This document shows positions 46,093-61,217 of a stretch of DNA of 64,000 bases, piece by piece. The translations under genes and the position numbers were made by a program. The notes under the pieces were generated by a model that saw only the letters and a list, made by a program, of their open reading frames with translations, did not search any database and had not been told where the DNA came from. The first letter of the stretch is position 1. Every line of letters starts with the position of its first letter. This DNA comes from Vibrio zhugei (GTDB lineage: Bacteria; Pseudomonadota; Gammaproteobacteria; Enterobacterales; Vibrionaceae): contig NZ_CP033078.1 of assembly GCF_003716875.1 (NCBI RefSeq), positions 1,860,001-1,924,000 of the forward strand, in the 5' to 3' direction.

Positions 46093-47013
46093 TTACCCTT
46101 TTTTATCCGCTTCTGGTACTGAATATGACTCTTGATCGTCGTTAACTTCTTCAACTTGAGTCGATTCATGGTTTGTCATCTTCGCCAATAAGCCAGACAA
46201 GCGCTTACGCATATCACGACGGTCAACGATCATATCGATCGCACCATGTTCAAGTAAGAACTCACTACGTTGGAAGCCTTCTGGTAAGTCTTCACGTACT
46301 GTCTGCTCAATAACACGACGTCCAGCAAAGCCGATCAGCGCCTTCGGTTCACCAATATTGATATCCCCTAGCATGGCTAAACTGGCTGATACACCGCCCA
46401 TGGTCGGATCCGTCAGTACCGAAATAAATGGCAGACCTTTTTTCGATAAACGCTCAAGCGCGGCACTGGTTTTGGCCATTTGCATCAAAGACATCAACGC
46501 TTCTTGCATGCGTGCACCGCCGCTTGCAGAATAACACACCAAACCGCAGTTATTTTCCATCGCAGCATTAACGGCTTTGACAAAACGCGCCCCGACGACT
46601 GAGCCCATGGAACCGCCCATAAAAGCAAATTCAAACGCACACGCCACAACAGGCACGTTCATGACTTCACCTTTCATCACGATCAGCGCGTCTTTCTCAC
46701 CGCTTTTCTTTTGTGCTGCACTCAGGCGATCTTTATAACGCTTCGAGTCTTTGAACTTAAGTTTATCTTGAGGTTCAAGTTCAGCACCAATTTCTACGCC
46801 GCTGTCAGGGTCAAGGAAAGTTTCTAAACGACGACGAGCGCTCATGCGCATGTGGTGATCACATTTAGGACAAACTTCTAGGTTTCTCTCTAACTCTGCA
46901 TAATACAGAACCTGATCGCATGAAGAACACTTCGTCCATACCCCTTCAGGGATATTGGCTTTACGAGCAGTTACAATATGGGTTTTGTCTAAAATCTTTT
47001 CGAGCCAACTCAT
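46093..47013 (-). CDS. accD: Acetyl-CoA carboxylase carboxyltransferase subunit beta
   Basis: 306 residues. Forms the carboxyltransferase with AccA and supplies malonyl-CoA for fatty acid synthesis. N-terminal zinc ribbon C-x2-C...C-x2-C ([22 protein letters not shown]) and the crotonase-like core with [20 protein letters not shown] and [16 protein letters not shown]. The usual acidic C-terminal tail is present. First gene of the run toward purF. Confidence 0.97.
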   Translation of the reverse strand: MSWLEKILDKTHIVTARKANIPEGVWTKCSSCDQVLYYAELERNLEVCPKCDHHMRMSARRRLETFLDPDSGVEIGAELEPQDKLKFKDSKRYKDRLSAAQKKSGEKDALIVMKGEVMNVPVVACAFEFAFMGGSMGSVVGARFVKAVNAAMENNCGLVCYSASGGARMQEALMSLMQMAKTSAALERLSKKGLPFISVLTDPTMGGVSASLAMLGDINIGEPKALIGFAGRRVIEQTVREDLPEGFQRSEFLLEHGAIDMIVDRRDMRKRLSGLLAKMTNHESTQVEEVNDDQESYSVPEADKKG

Positions 47014-47186
47014 GGAAGACCTTTTACTCTCAACTCTCCCGCACCATCGCGAAAGATATAAAACAGAAACAAATGCGTGCGATTAAATCACATAAATAAC
47101 GTGCTGTAGACAAAAAACTGGTTGTACCTATTTTTTCTCTGCAACCATCACGCATAACTTAGGTAGAATTTTACTCATCGTTCCTA

Positions 47187-47987
47187 CTATAAGCGACTTA
47201 GCTCATCAGGTAAAAACAGCGGGCCGATGGGAACAATCGGCAATTCAAATTCTTGTGGGTAATCTACGTCAACTAAATACAACCCTGCCGCCTTGGCTGT
47301 TGCACCCGCTAAATTCCTATCTTTAGCCTGCAATAACCATTCAATCCATTCCGGTGGCTTTTCCTTTTTGCCAACAACCAATAAGCTGCCAACAATGTTC
47401 CTAACCATATGATGAACAAATGCATTGGCTTTAATATCTACCACCACATAATGATTATGGCGGCTAACGTTAATATGCATAATATTACGCCATGGACTCC
47501 TAGACTGGCAATGGGCTGCACGAAATGAAGTAAAATCATTTTCGCCTAGCAAATATTGCCCAGCTTGATGCATCAAAGCAACATCGAGTTCTCCATGATA
47601 ATGACTCACGCCACTCGCCAGAATGGCTGGCCGATATGCGTGATTATAGATCACATACCGATAACGTCGTGCTGTCGCACTAAAGCGAGCATGAAATTCC
47701 TCGGGAACGGGTTTCGCCCATCTTACCGCAATATCTTTGGGCATGTTGGCATTGGCTCCCATCGTCCACGCCACCATTTTCCGATCAGCGGTTGTATCAA
47801 AGTGGACCACTTGGCCAGTCCCATGAACACCTGCGTCCGTACGACCTGCACACTGAACCTCAACCGGATGATTAGCGACGATAGTCAAAGCTTTTTCTAA
47901 CGCTTCTTGAACGCTTTTTACGTCGCGCTGGCGTTGCCAGCCGTAGTAACGAGCACCATCATACTCAATACCTAAAGCGATTCTCAT
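47187..47987 (-). CDS. truA: tRNA pseudouridine synthase A
   Basis: 266 residues. Makes pseudouridine at positions 38-40 of the tRNA anticodon arm. The catalytic Asp is in [18 protein letters not shown], and [15 protein letters not shown] opens the protein. I chose ATG 47987 because the conserved start is [11 protein letters not shown]; a longer frame to 48035 has no supporting ribosome site. It follows fimV as in other vibrios. Confidence 0.95.
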   Translation of the reverse strand: MRIALGIEYDGARYYGWQRQRDVKSVQEALEKALTIVANHPVEVQCAGRTDAGVHGTGQVVHFDTTADRKMVAWTMGANANMPKDIAVRWAKPVPEEFHARFSATARRYRYVIYNHAYRPAILASGVSHYHGELDVALMHQAGQYLLGENDFTSFRAAHCQSRSPWRNIMHINVSRHNHYVVVDIKANAFVHHMVRNIVGSLLVVGKKEKPPEWIEWLLQAKDRNLAGATAKAAGLYLVDVDYPQEFELPIVPIGPLFLPDELSRL

Positions 47988-48056
47988 GATGTTATTCTCG
48001 TTGAAAATGGGGCAAGAAGTATAATCGCAATTCAACGAAATTTCTAATCAAGCGAC

Positions 48057-48086
48057 AAAAAGGCGAGAAAAATCCCGCCTTTTTTG
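48057..48086 (-). terminator. Terminator between fimV and truA
   Basis: AAAAAGGCG and CGCCTTTTTT arms around a 10-base loop. It sits two bases after the fimV stop on the minus strand and may also reduce read-through into truA. Confidence 0.7.
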
Positions 48087-48087
48087 T

Positions 48088-52785
<4,698 letters not shown>

Positions 52786-52972
52786 ATAAGGCTCAGCTAT
52801 GTGCTTTAAAAAATAAATACCGATCTACTTAATATATCGGAATAATGGGGTAAAACTATAGAAATACGCATAAAAAATTATTTAGTCGCTCAATTATCGT
52901 ATAGGCCTCACACTATTATGAGTTTTTCTCATTTCGTAGTCTGCCATTATCCCTGAATCATGAGGCAAAAAT

Positions 52973-52995
52973 AAAGCCAGCACTTGGCTGGCTTT
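52973..52995 (-). terminator. Terminator after glnS
   Basis: AAAGCCAGC and GCTGGCTTT form a 9-bp stem with a 5-base loop. On the minus strand it is followed by a T-rich stretch, so it ends glnS transcription. Confidence 0.85.
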
Positions 52996-53016
52996 AACAC
53001 TTATGAGTGTAACACG

Positions 53017-54687
53017 TTACTTAGCTTCAATCTTTGCCCAAGTATCACGCAAACCGACAGTACGGTTAAAGACTAACGCCTGCGGTGATGAGTCTTTGTT
53101 ATCAGCACAGAAATAGCCTAAACGTTCAAATTGATACCCAAATTCCGCTTCTGCTGATTGAAGACTGGGTTCAACAACCCCGTTCTTCACAATCAGAGAA
53201 TCGTGATTAATCGTCTCAGCAAAGTTATTAGCCGCGCTAGGATTAGGCACGTTAAACAAACGATCATACAAACGAATTTCAGCTGGCAAACCATGAGACG
53301 CCGAAACCCAGTGAATCACACCCTTCACCTTACGGCCGTCTGCTGGATTTTTACCCAAGGTTTCATTGTCGTACGTACAGTAAATCGTCGTAATATTGCC
53401 TTGCGCGTCTTTTTCAATACGCTCGGCTTTGATGACATACGCACCACGTAAACGCACTTCTTTACCGAGGACTAAACGTTTGTATTTCTTATTCGCTTCT
53501 TCACGGAAATCTTCACGCTCAATCAAGACCTCGCGCGTAAATGGTACGTCACGAGTCCCCATTTCTGGTTTGTTCGGGTGATTCTGTAAAACCAACGTTT
53601 CGACTTGATCAGCGTCGTAGTTTTCAATCACGACTTTCACAGGATCCAAGACCGCCATTGCCCGTGGCGCATGTTCATTTAGGTCATCACGAATGCACGA
53701 CTCTAACGAACCAAACTCAATTAAGTTCTCTTGCTTAGTCACACCAATACGTTGACAGAATTCACGAATCGAGCCTGGGGTAAAACCGCGGCGACGTAAA
53801 CCTGAAATCGTAGGCATACGTGGATCATCCCAACCATCCACTAACTTTTCAGTCACTAATTGATTGAGTTTACGCTTGGACATTACGGTATATTCTAAGT
53901 TTAAGCGGCTAAACTCGTATTGGTGCGGGACACAGTCCACCGTAATATTTTCGAGTACCCAATCGTACAAACGACGGTTATCTTGGAACTCAAGCGTACA
54001 GATAGAATGCGTAATGCCTTCCAACGCATCAGAAATACAATGGGTAAAATCGTACATCGGATAAATGCACCATTTATCACCGGTTTGATGGTGAGAGGCA
54101 AAACGTACCCGATATAACACAGGATCACGCAGCACCATAAATGATGATGACATATCGATTTTTGCACGTAAGCACGCAGTACCTTCCGCAAACTCGCCTT
54201 GACGCATTTTTTCAAACAACGCCAAATTCTCTTCAACTGGACGATCACGATAAGGGCTGTGCTTACCCGGCGCGGTTAGCGTTCCGCGGTATTCACGAAT
54301 CTGCTCTGGACTTAGCTCTTCAACATACGCTAAGCCTTTGTTAATCAGTTCGACTGCATATTCGTAAAGCTTATCGAAGTTATCAGAAGAATAGTGAATA
54401 TCTCCTGCCCACTGAAAGCCTAACCATTTGACGTCTTTCTTAATCGACTCAACGTATTCGAGATCTTCTTTTTCAGGGTTGGTATCATCAAAGCGTAAAT
54501 TACACTGTCCCTGATAGTCCTGAGCAATACCAAAGTTCAAACAGATCGACTTTGCGTGCCCGATATGCAGATAACCATTTGGCTCTGGCGGAAAACGAGT
54601 ATGCACGCTAGTGTGTTTACCATCCGCTAAATCTTTATCAATGATTTGGCGAATGAAGTTCGATGGACGAGCCTCAGCTTCACTCAT
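53017..54687 (-). CDS. glnS: Glutaminyl-tRNA synthetase
   Basis: 556 residues, class I synthetase. The HIGH motif appears as [17 protein letters not shown] (~34) and the KMSKS motif as [11 protein letters not shown] (~270). The C-terminal anticodon-binding beta barrels ([20 protein letters not shown]) complete it. Length matches the bacterial enzyme. ATG 54687 follows GAGGTGCTATAG. Confidence 0.97.
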   Translation of the reverse strand: MSEAEARPSNFIRQIIDKDLADGKHTSVHTRFPPEPNGYLHIGHAKSICLNFGIAQDYQGQCNLRFDDTNPEKEDLEYVESIKKDVKWLGFQWAGDIHYSSDNFDKLYEYAVELINKGLAYVEELSPEQIREYRGTLTAPGKHSPYRDRPVEENLALFEKMRQGEFAEGTACLRAKIDMSSSFMVLRDPVLYRVRFASHHQTGDKWCIYPMYDFTHCISDALEGITHSICTLEFQDNRRLYDWVLENITVDCVPHQYEFSRLNLEYTVMSKRKLNQLVTEKLVDGWDDPRMPTISGLRRRGFTPGSIREFCQRIGVTKQENLIEFGSLESCIRDDLNEHAPRAMAVLDPVKVVIENYDADQVETLVLQNHPNKPEMGTRDVPFTREVLIEREDFREEANKKYKRLVLGKEVRLRGAYVIKAERIEKDAQGNITTIYCTYDNETLGKNPADGRKVKGVIHWVSASHGLPAEIRLYDRLFNVPNPSAANNFAETINHDSLIVKNGVVEPSLQSAEAEFGYQFERLGYFCADNKDSSPQALVFNRTVGLRDTWAKIEAK

Positions 54688-54872
54688 CTATAGCACCTCA
54701 ATTTTATTTAGTATTGTCAGAAAATGTATCGTTCACTTATCGCCTAGCGGCGCTGGGTCAACAATGACGATGATGCCAGTAATGATCCACAATTCTCTAC
54801 AGATGCACAATAGAAACTATGCGTTTCTTGCAATTATTTCTTTAGTGGCTGTTTAAAAGCTGCGCGTTCATC

Positions 54873-54901
54873 AAAAAAAGCCCTTAAACAAGGGCTTTTT
54901 G
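54873..54901. terminator. Terminator between nagE and glnS
   Basis: AAGCCCTT and AAGGGCTT form an 8-bp stem flanked by A residues on the left and T residues on the right. On the minus strand it follows nagE. Confidence 0.85.
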
Positions 54902-54926
54902 TCGATAGTAGTCAGCACAAGTCACA

Positions 54927-56516
54927 CTAGTCTTGCTCGATATCTTTCATCTCACCCGCAATGATTTCCACCATTGGACCTAGGATCACTTGGATACTGG
55001 TTTTATTGAGTTTGACCACGCCCATCGCCCCTAACGCTTTCAACTCACTTTCATCGATGGAGCCGCTATCTTTCACTGTTAGCCGTAGACGTGTAATACA
55101 CGCATCGATATTATCGACGTTGTCATGGCCACCTAACACAGCCAGATACTGCTTAGCTAACTCTTGGTTGCTGGTTGAACCTTGTGGCTTACCTTGCTGT
55201 GTTCCTAAGGCAACATCGTCCTCACGGCCCGGTGATTTAAGGTTGAAGGCGCGTATGGCCACATAGAACGTGATGAAGTAGAGGAAAAAGAACCCAAAAC
55301 CAATGAACAAGAGTGTTAGTGGTTTGGTTGCCAGTCCCCAGTTTAAGACAAAATCGAGTAAACCCGCAGAGAATCCAAAGCCATCAAGCGTACCAAACGC
55401 ATTGGCGATCACCATTGAAAGCCCAGTGAAGACCGCATGAATCGCGTACAACGCTGGCGCTAAGAACACGAATAAAAACTCTAAAGGTTCCGTAATACCA
55501 GTTAAAAAAGCACAAAATGCAACGGAGAATAACATACCACCGACTTGCGCACGCTTTTCTGTTGGCGCACACAGATACATGGCTAGCGCTGCGCCCGGCA
55601 GACCGAACATCATCACAGGGAAGAAACCATTCATAAAGCGACCAGCACTTAAATCACCACCAAAGAAGCGGTTCAAGTCGCCTGTTTTTATGGTATCCGT
55701 GACCGAGTTAACCACAGCGGTTACATCCGGTGTCACCGAATTGACAAAATGGAAAGTATGTTCATTCCCAACCACCAAAGACTTCGCAATATCCGGCGCG
55801 ACACATAACTTGGTGATGTTTGTTAATGCATTCGCGGCGGCATGCGCATTAGAGACGATGATTTCCTGACAGGTCCCCATACCAAACCAGAAATACGAGT
55901 TAAGTACGTGATGTAATCCCACCGGAATGAGCGCTCGGTTGAGAACACCGTAGACAAATTCTCCCAAAGACCCAGAAGAAGAAATACCGTGAGCTAACGC
56001 ATCTAACGCAGACTGCACGTAAGGCCACACAAAGCCTAACAGACCACCAGCGATTAAAGAGAAAAGCCCCGCCATAATAGGCACTAAACGACGACCGGAG
56101 AAAAAAGCCAACCATTGCGGTAAACTGGTTTTATAAAAGGCATTGTACGAATGGCCCGCAATGATTCCGGCGAAAATCCCGCCAAAGAAAGACATATCAT
56201 TCTCTGCGTTAATGGTTTTCGCTGTCGCAGTGAGAACAAAGTACGCGACCGCACCAGCAATACCTGCCGCACCAGCAATACCTGCCGCACCAGCAATACC
56301 TGCCGCACCAGCGCCATCGATCGATAATCCAACGGCGATCCCCAACCCAAATAGCAACGGTAGGTGGTCGAAAATTGCCCCCCCAGCATTGGCCATAAAA
56401 GGAATATCGAGTAAATCACCTTGTCCCAGTCTCAGCAGCAACGCTGCGACTGGAAGCGTCGCGATAGGTAACATAAGAGCTCTACCTAGCTTTTGTGCAT
56501 ATCCTAAAATGTTCAC
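54927..56516 (-). CDS. nagE: PTS N-acetylglucosamine transporter, EIICB
   Basis: 529 residues. EIIC membrane domain (1-~395) starting NILGYAQKLGRALMLPIATL and EIIB domain (~440-525) with the phospho-accepting Cys in NIDACITRLRLTVKD. No EIIA domain is fused, so the general glucose-type EIIA must donate phosphate. It imports and phosphorylates GlcNAc. An 18-bp in-frame repeat adds extra AGIAGA units in an early membrane region around residues 70-90 (see repeat entry). Divergent from nagA-nagC. Confidence 0.95.
   Translation of the reverse strand: MNILGYAQKLGRALMLPIATLPVAALLLRLGQGDLLDIPFMANAGGAIFDHLPLLFGLGIAVGLSIDGAGAAGIAGAAGIAGAAGIAGAVAYFVLTATAKTINAENDMSFFGGIFAGIIAGHSYNAFYKTSLPQWLAFFSGRRLVPIMAGLFSLIAGGLLGFVWPYVQSALDALAHGISSSGSLGEFVYGVLNRALIPVGLHHVLNSYFWFGMGTCQEIIVSNAHAAANALTNITKLCVAPDIAKSLVVGNEHTFHFVNSVTPDVTAVVNSVTDTIKTGDLNRFFGGDLSAGRFMNGFFPVMMFGLPGAALAMYLCAPTEKRAQVGGMLFSVAFCAFLTGITEPLEFLFVFLAPALYAIHAVFTGLSMVIANAFGTLDGFGFSAGLLDFVLNWGLATKPLTLLFIGFGFFFLYFITFYVAIRAFNLKSPGREDDVALGTQQGKPQGSTSNQELAKQYLAVLGGHDNVDNIDACITRLRLTVKDSGSIDESELKALGAMGVVKLNKTSIQVILGPMVEIIAGEMKDIEQD
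56251..56313 (-). repeat. 18-bp tandem repeat in the nagE membrane region
   Basis: Three exact copies of an 18-base unit (GCACCAGCAATACCTGCC on the plus strand) plus a half copy. Each adds Ala-Gly-Ile-Ala-Gly-Ala within a Gly/Ala-rich segment. From memory V. cholerae NagE has a single such unit here. Confidence 0.85.
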
Positions 56517-56634
56517 GTCATAATTCTCCAGTTAGATGTCCGTATCTCAGTCAGTTACTTTTTTTACTTGCTCAATTTAGTTACGCATAGTGTAGGCAGA
56601 TGTACGAAAACATAAACAAAATACTCATGATAAC

Positions 56635-56648
56635 GTGACAATGATCAC
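56635..56648. promoter_or_regulatory. CRP-type site upstream of nagE
   Basis: GTGA-CAATGA-TCAC, the two CRP half-site cores with the correct 6-base spacer. It lies about 120 bases before the nagE start and 250 before nagA, consistent with catabolite control of GlcNAc use. Confidence 0.65.
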
Positions 56649-56716
56649 CATAAAGCGCAAATAAAATCTTACAATTCGGTTAACTACCACAACTTATTTT
56701 TTTGTGTAAAATATGA

Positions 56717-56730
56717 ATACTTCGCGGTAT
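56717..56730. promoter_or_regulatory. Candidate NagC operator
   Basis: An inverted repeat ATAC-TTCGCG-GTAT in an AT-rich setting, flanked by AAAATATGA and GATAAAAATG. Its size and AT-rich flanks suit a ROK-type operator, but I have not matched it to a full NagC consensus. Confidence 0.4.
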
Positions 56731-56898
56731 GATAAAAATGACGATAGTATATGAAACTGACAGAATAATTAATCCTTATGTTAACTGTCTGGTGACTATT
56801 TATCGTTAGATATCACACTGCTTAACGATCGGCCTTATCATTGGCCACTGTTGCAAGCATGGCAACATCATCAAAATTAGAGAAGTGAAGGAATAAAA

Positions 56899-58038
56899 AT
56901 GAAATATGCGTTAGTTAATGGCACAATTTTTACTGGCGAATCTATTTTGACAGATCATGGCCTCATCATTAGCGATCACATCATCCATGACATTATTCCT
57001 CGTCATGCACTTCCAGAAACTATGCCGGTCATCGATGTGAATGGTGCAAATATCTCACCTGGATTTATCGACTTACAATTAAATGGCTGTGGCGGCGTGA
57101 TGTTCAATGACGAGATCAGCACCGCGACATTGCACACCATGCACCGCGCCAATTTGCTGTCCGGCTGTACCAACTTTCTTCCAACCTTGATAACGTCCTC
57201 GGATGAAAATATGCAACAGGCGGTAGCCGTCGCGCGTGATTATATGCATCAACATCCTCATCATGTGCTTGGTCTGCACTTAGAGGGTCCTTACCTCAAC
57301 CCAGAGAAAAAAGGCATTCATAATATTGACTTTATTCGTCAATCGAACCAATCCATGGTGGATTTCATGTGTCAGAATCACGATGTGATTGCACAACTGA
57401 CTATGGCGCCAGAAATGAACGATGCCGCCCATATCCGTCAACTTGCACAGGCCGGAATTACGGTATCTTTAGGTCATACTAACTGCTCTTATAAGCAAGC
57501 CAAAGCGGGCTTTGCGGCAGGAATGACCTCCGCCACTCATCTTTTTAATGCGATGTCCTCTATCACTGGGCGTGAACCTGGTGCTGTGGGTGCGGTTTAT
57601 GATACTCCCAGTGTTTATGCCGGGATCATCGCCGACGGGTTCCATGTGGATTTCGCGAATATTCGGATAGCCAAACACCTCAAAAAAGACAAGTTACTCT
57701 TAGTGACTGATGCAACCGCCCCTGCTGGTGCTGATATAGAGTCCTTTATTTTTGTCGGTAAAACAGTATATTACAAAGATGGTAAGTGCATTGATGAAAA
57801 TGGCACTCTGGGTGGCTCGGCGCTGACCATGAATCAGGCAATCAAAAATTCCGTCAAATATGTGGGGATAGAACTGGATGAAGCGCTACGTATGGCTACA
57901 CTATACCCAGCGCAATCCATTGGTATAGATAAACAATTCGGTCGTATTGCACCGGGATATATCGCCAATCTTGCAATTTTTGACTGTGACTTGAATGTAG
58001 ACGCCACAGTAGTAAACGGACAATATGGAAAACACTAA
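56899..58038 (+). CDS. nagA: N-acetylglucosamine-6-phosphate deacetylase
   Basis: 379 residues, amidohydrolase that removes the acetyl group from GlcNAc-6-P. Metal and catalytic residues are in [15 protein letters not shown] (Glu), [10 protein letters not shown] (His), [11 protein letters not shown] (His) and [10 protein letters not shown] (Asp). ATG 56899 follows GAAGGAATAAAA. Two bases separate it from nagC, so they are an operon. nagB is not in the window. Confidence 0.97.
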   Translation: MKYALVNGTIFTGESILTDHGLIISDHIIHDIIPRHALPETMPVIDVNGANISPGFIDLQLNGCGGVMFNDEISTATLHTMHRANLLSGCTNFLPTLITSSDENMQQAVAVARDYMHQHPHHVLGLHLEGPYLNPEKKGIHNIDFIRQSNQSMVDFMCQNHDVIAQLTMAPEMNDAAHIRQLAQAGITVSLGHTNCSYKQAKAGFAAGMTSATHLFNAMSSITGREPGAVGAVYDTPSVYAGIIADGFHVDFANIRIAKHLKKDKLLLVTDATAPAGADIESFIFVGKTVYYKDGKCIDENGTLGGSALTMNQAIKNSVKYVGIELDEALRMATLYPAQSIGIDKQFGRIAPGYIANLAIFDCDLNVDATVVNGQYGKH

Positions 58039-58040
58039 GA

Positions 58041-59258
58041 ATGACTGGCGGACAAATCGGTAATGTAGATTTAGTAAAACAATTAAACAGCGCAATTGTC
58101 TATCGTTTAATTGATCAACAAGGTCCTATTTCAAGGATTCAAATTGCCGACGTTAGTCAGCTTGCTCCGGCGAGCGTGACTAAAATTACTCGCCAGCTGC
58201 TCGAACGCGGCTTGATTAAAGAGGTGGCTCAACAAGCCTCTACGGGCGGACGCCGCGCGATTTCCCTCACAACTGAAGTGGCGCCATTCCACTCGATTGC
58301 TGTGCGAGTAGGCCGCGACTACATCTATCTGGGTTTATACGATTTATCAGGAAAAGAAAAAATCCTCGAACGACAATTTTTTGCCTATACCATGCAAGAA
58401 GAATTGGTCAGTGGATTAATACGCTTTATCGACGATTTTAAACATCGTCACGCACACCAAATCGCGCAACTCATCGCCATCAGCATCGTCCTCCCTGGGC
58501 TCATTAACCCAGAAGATGGGGTGATTGAATACATGCCCAATATTAATATTGAAGACGAGAAATTATTTCTCGTCGGCATCCTCGAAAACCATTTTAAAAT
58601 CAGTTGTTTTGTCGGAAATGACGTACGCTCCCTCGCCTTAGCCGAGCATTATTTTGGCGCCAGTAAAGACAGTTATGATTCGATTGTCGTCAGCGTCCAT
58701 CATGGTGTCGGAGCCGGCATCATCGTCAACGGGCAAGTATTTTTAGGGCATAACCGGAATGTGGGAGAAATAGGCCATATTCAGGTCAATCCACTGGGTG
58801 AACGTTGCCAGTGTGGCAATTTTGGCTGTTTAGAAACCATCGCTTCAGAGCCAGCCATCATTCAACACATTCGCCGACGCTTGGAACAAGGTTATCCGTC
58901 GTCGTTACCGCATAATGAATTGCTCAATATAGACACCATTTGTCACCATGCCAATAATGGCGATGAACTGGCTACAATGGCACTTACCCAAGCTGCCAAT
59001 GACTTAGGAAAAGCGATTGCGATGACCGTCAATATGTTTAACCCACAAAAGATTGTCATTGCAGGAAAAATTAATTTAGCCGAAAGCATTGTCTACCCGG
59101 CTCTACAACGCAATATTTCTCATCAATCTTTACACGCATTCCGTGAGCAACTCACCATCGTGCCATCCAGTATTGATGACCATCCGGCACTGAATGCCTT
59201 TGCTCTCATTAAACGGGCGATGCTAAATGGTGATTTACTGCAAAAATTATTAGATTAA
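58041..59258 (+). CDS. nagC: ROK-family transcriptional regulator NagC
   Basis: 405 residues. N-terminal winged HTH (ISRIQIADVSQLAPASVTKI), then a ROK sugar-kinase-like domain with the ATP-type motif absent and the zinc motif GERCQCGNFGCLETIAS. NagC represses GlcNAc genes and is released by GlcNAc-6-P, the product of NagE. The position directly after nagA and the divergent nagE fits autoregulation. Confidence 0.95.
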   Translation: MTGGQIGNVDLVKQLNSAIVYRLIDQQGPISRIQIADVSQLAPASVTKITRQLLERGLIKEVAQQASTGGRRAISLTTEVAPFHSIAVRVGRDYIYLGLYDLSGKEKILERQFFAYTMQEELVSGLIRFIDDFKHRHAHQIAQLIAISIVLPGLINPEDGVIEYMPNINIEDEKLFLVGILENHFKISCFVGNDVRSLALAEHYFGASKDSYDSIVVSVHHGVGAGIIVNGQVFLGHNRNVGEIGHIQVNPLGERCQCGNFGCLETIASEPAIIQHIRRRLEQGYPSSLPHNELLNIDTICHHANNGDELATMALTQAANDLGKAIAMTVNMFNPQKIVIAGKINLAESIVYPALQRNISHQSLHAFREQLTIVPSSIDDHPALNAFALIKRAMLNGDLLQKLLD

Positions 59259-59361
59259 TCCCATCTGTGTTATGAAAGTCAGACATGTTCAAGCACAGTG
59301 ATCTATAGTCTAAGCTATTCATTATCCTATCCATGCAGCGTTAATACTCGTCGAAACTATT

Positions 59362-60951
59362 ATGGAATTGATCTTTATCTTCGCGGCGTTCATCGCCGGT
59401 TTGGTGGTCGTTAAGTGCCACCTCCCCCCACTGGTTGGGTTCTTAATTACCGGGTTTGCACTGCATGCCTATGGTTATGAATCGAATGACACCATCAATC
59501 AACTCGCTGACTTAGGGGTGACACTGTTACTTTTCTCCATCGGCTTAAAGCTGGATATCAAAACCTTAATCTCTAAAGAAATTTGGCTAAGTGCAACCTT
59601 ACACAACCTGCTGTCGACCTTAATGTTTACGTTGGGTTTATTGGCGTTGCAGTTTTTGGGTCTCAGATCCATCGCCGAACTCGGCCTTGGCCAACTGGTA
59701 TTGATCGGCTTTGCTCTGTCATTTTCGAGCACCGTGTTTGCGGTAAAATCACTCCAAGAAAAAGGGGAAATGAACGCCATTTACGGCACCATTGCCATTG
59801 GTATTCTCGTCATGCAGGACATCTTTGCCGTGATTTTCTTGTCAGCATCCACGGGAAAACTGCCTGAATGGTATGCGGTCTTCTTATTTTTACTGCCTTT
59901 GGCAAGGCCGCTCTTGCACAAAGTGATGGATTGGGTTGGTCATGGTGAAATGCTGGTGTTATTTGGCTTTTTTGCCGCGCTCGTTCTCGGGGGAGGCTTA
60001 TTCCAATGGGCTGGACTAAAACCAGATTTAGGCGCGATCATTCTCGGTATGCTGCTGTCAGACCATGCCAAGACATCAGAACTGGCTAAATCACTCTTTA
60101 ACTTAAAAGAAATGTTCTTAGTCTGCTTTTTCTTAAACATTGGTTTATCTGCCGACCCAACTCTGACAGGCTTATTGCTGGCTCTATTATTGCTACTGTT
60201 ACTGCCATTAAAAGGCGCACTTTACTTTTGGGTTCTCCACACCCATCGCTTGCGCGTACGCACGTCTCTGCTCGCTTCTCTAAGTTTATTTAACTACAGT
60301 GAATTTGGACTGATTGTCGCAGGCATCGCATTTAAATTAGGTTGGCTACCCAATGACATTATGGTCACCATCGCGATCGCGGTCCCCCTCTCCTTTATTT
60401 TGGCGGCGCCTTTGGGTCGTCAAGGACATGCGCTCTATCAAAAAACCTCACACTGGGTGAAACCGCAGAGTGTTGACAGGCTCAACCCTAAAGATGGCAT
60501 CATCAACCCGGGGAATGCTCAAGTGTTAATTTTGGGTATGGGCCGGATCGGCTCAGGGGCATACGATGAATTGCATCAGCGTTATGGCAATATCTGTCTC
60601 GGCATCGAGTTAACACCTGATGCATCAGCCAAACATCAAATAGAAGGCCGTAATGTGATTACCGGCGATGCGACCGACCCAGATTTTTGGGAACGTATTT
60701 TGGTCAAAGATAGCGTCAAACTCGTTTTACTCGCCATGCCACATAACCAAGCCAATAGAATCGCTTTGGATCTTCTCAAAGCTCATCACTTCAAAGGTAA
60801 TATCGCCGCTATCGCGGAGTATAACGACCAGAAAAATGAGTTGATCGAAGCAGGTGCGCATGCCGCTTACAACGTCTATAACGAAGCAGGAACTGGATTT
60901 GCACGTCACGTATGTGATGAGCTCAAGACTGAATTTGCGGCCCACTCTTAA
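59362..60951 (+). CDS. Cation:proton antiporter with TrkA-N domain (KefB/YbaL-type)
   Basis: 529 residues. Twelve-or-so membrane segments of the CPA2 family (1-~375; LGVTLLLFSIGLKLDIKTLI, FALSFSSTVFAVKSLQEKGE, NYSEFGLIVAGIAFKLGW) and a cytoplasmic RCK/TrkA-N domain (~390-510) with the NAD loop VLILGMGRIGSGAYDEL. It probably exchanges K+ or Na+ for H+. The glutathione-gating partners of Kef are not encoded here, so gating is unknown. It is preceded by a 103-base gap after nagC. Confidence 0.88.
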   Translation: MELIFIFAAFIAGLVVVKCHLPPLVGFLITGFALHAYGYESNDTINQLADLGVTLLLFSIGLKLDIKTLISKEIWLSATLHNLLSTLMFTLGLLALQFLGLRSIAELGLGQLVLIGFALSFSSTVFAVKSLQEKGEMNAIYGTIAIGILVMQDIFAVIFLSASTGKLPEWYAVFLFLLPLARPLLHKVMDWVGHGEMLVLFGFFAALVLGGGLFQWAGLKPDLGAIILGMLLSDHAKTSELAKSLFNLKEMFLVCFFLNIGLSADPTLTGLLLALLLLLLLPLKGALYFWVLHTHRLRVRTSLLASLSLFNYSEFGLIVAGIAFKLGWLPNDIMVTIAIAVPLSFILAAPLGRQGHALYQKTSHWVKPQSVDRLNPKDGIINPGNAQVLILGMGRIGSGAYDELHQRYGNICLGIELTPDASAKHQIEGRNVITGDATDPDFWERILVKDSVKLVLLAMPHNQANRIALDLLKAHHFKGNIAAIAEYNDQKNELIEAGAHAAYNVYNEAGTGFARHVCDELKTEFAAHS

Positions 60952-61217
60952 CCTGTCTGTCGATGAGAGGTGCGACATGTGCCTCTCATCCGCCGTTTTA
61001 TTCCACCGACCCATTCACTTTCTTACGTTTTTTTTCACGCAATCCGTTGCATTTACCACCAGACAATAGAAATTATTTAATTAAAACCAATTATTATTAA
61101 ATGCTATTCACCTTATGTTCTATTTCATAAATTTAACCACAATAATAAGTTGCTTTTTTTAATCAAAGTGGCAAATTGAATACATGAGATGAAGTGGTAT
61201 TCAAAAAGGAAAGTGGT

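Larger units (their letters stand above)
56517..56898. promoter_or_regulatory. nagE-nagA divergent control region
   Basis: 382 bases. A CRP-type site and a candidate NagC operator are visible and listed separately. The region should hold both divergent promoters. No small gene is seen. Confidence 0.6.
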
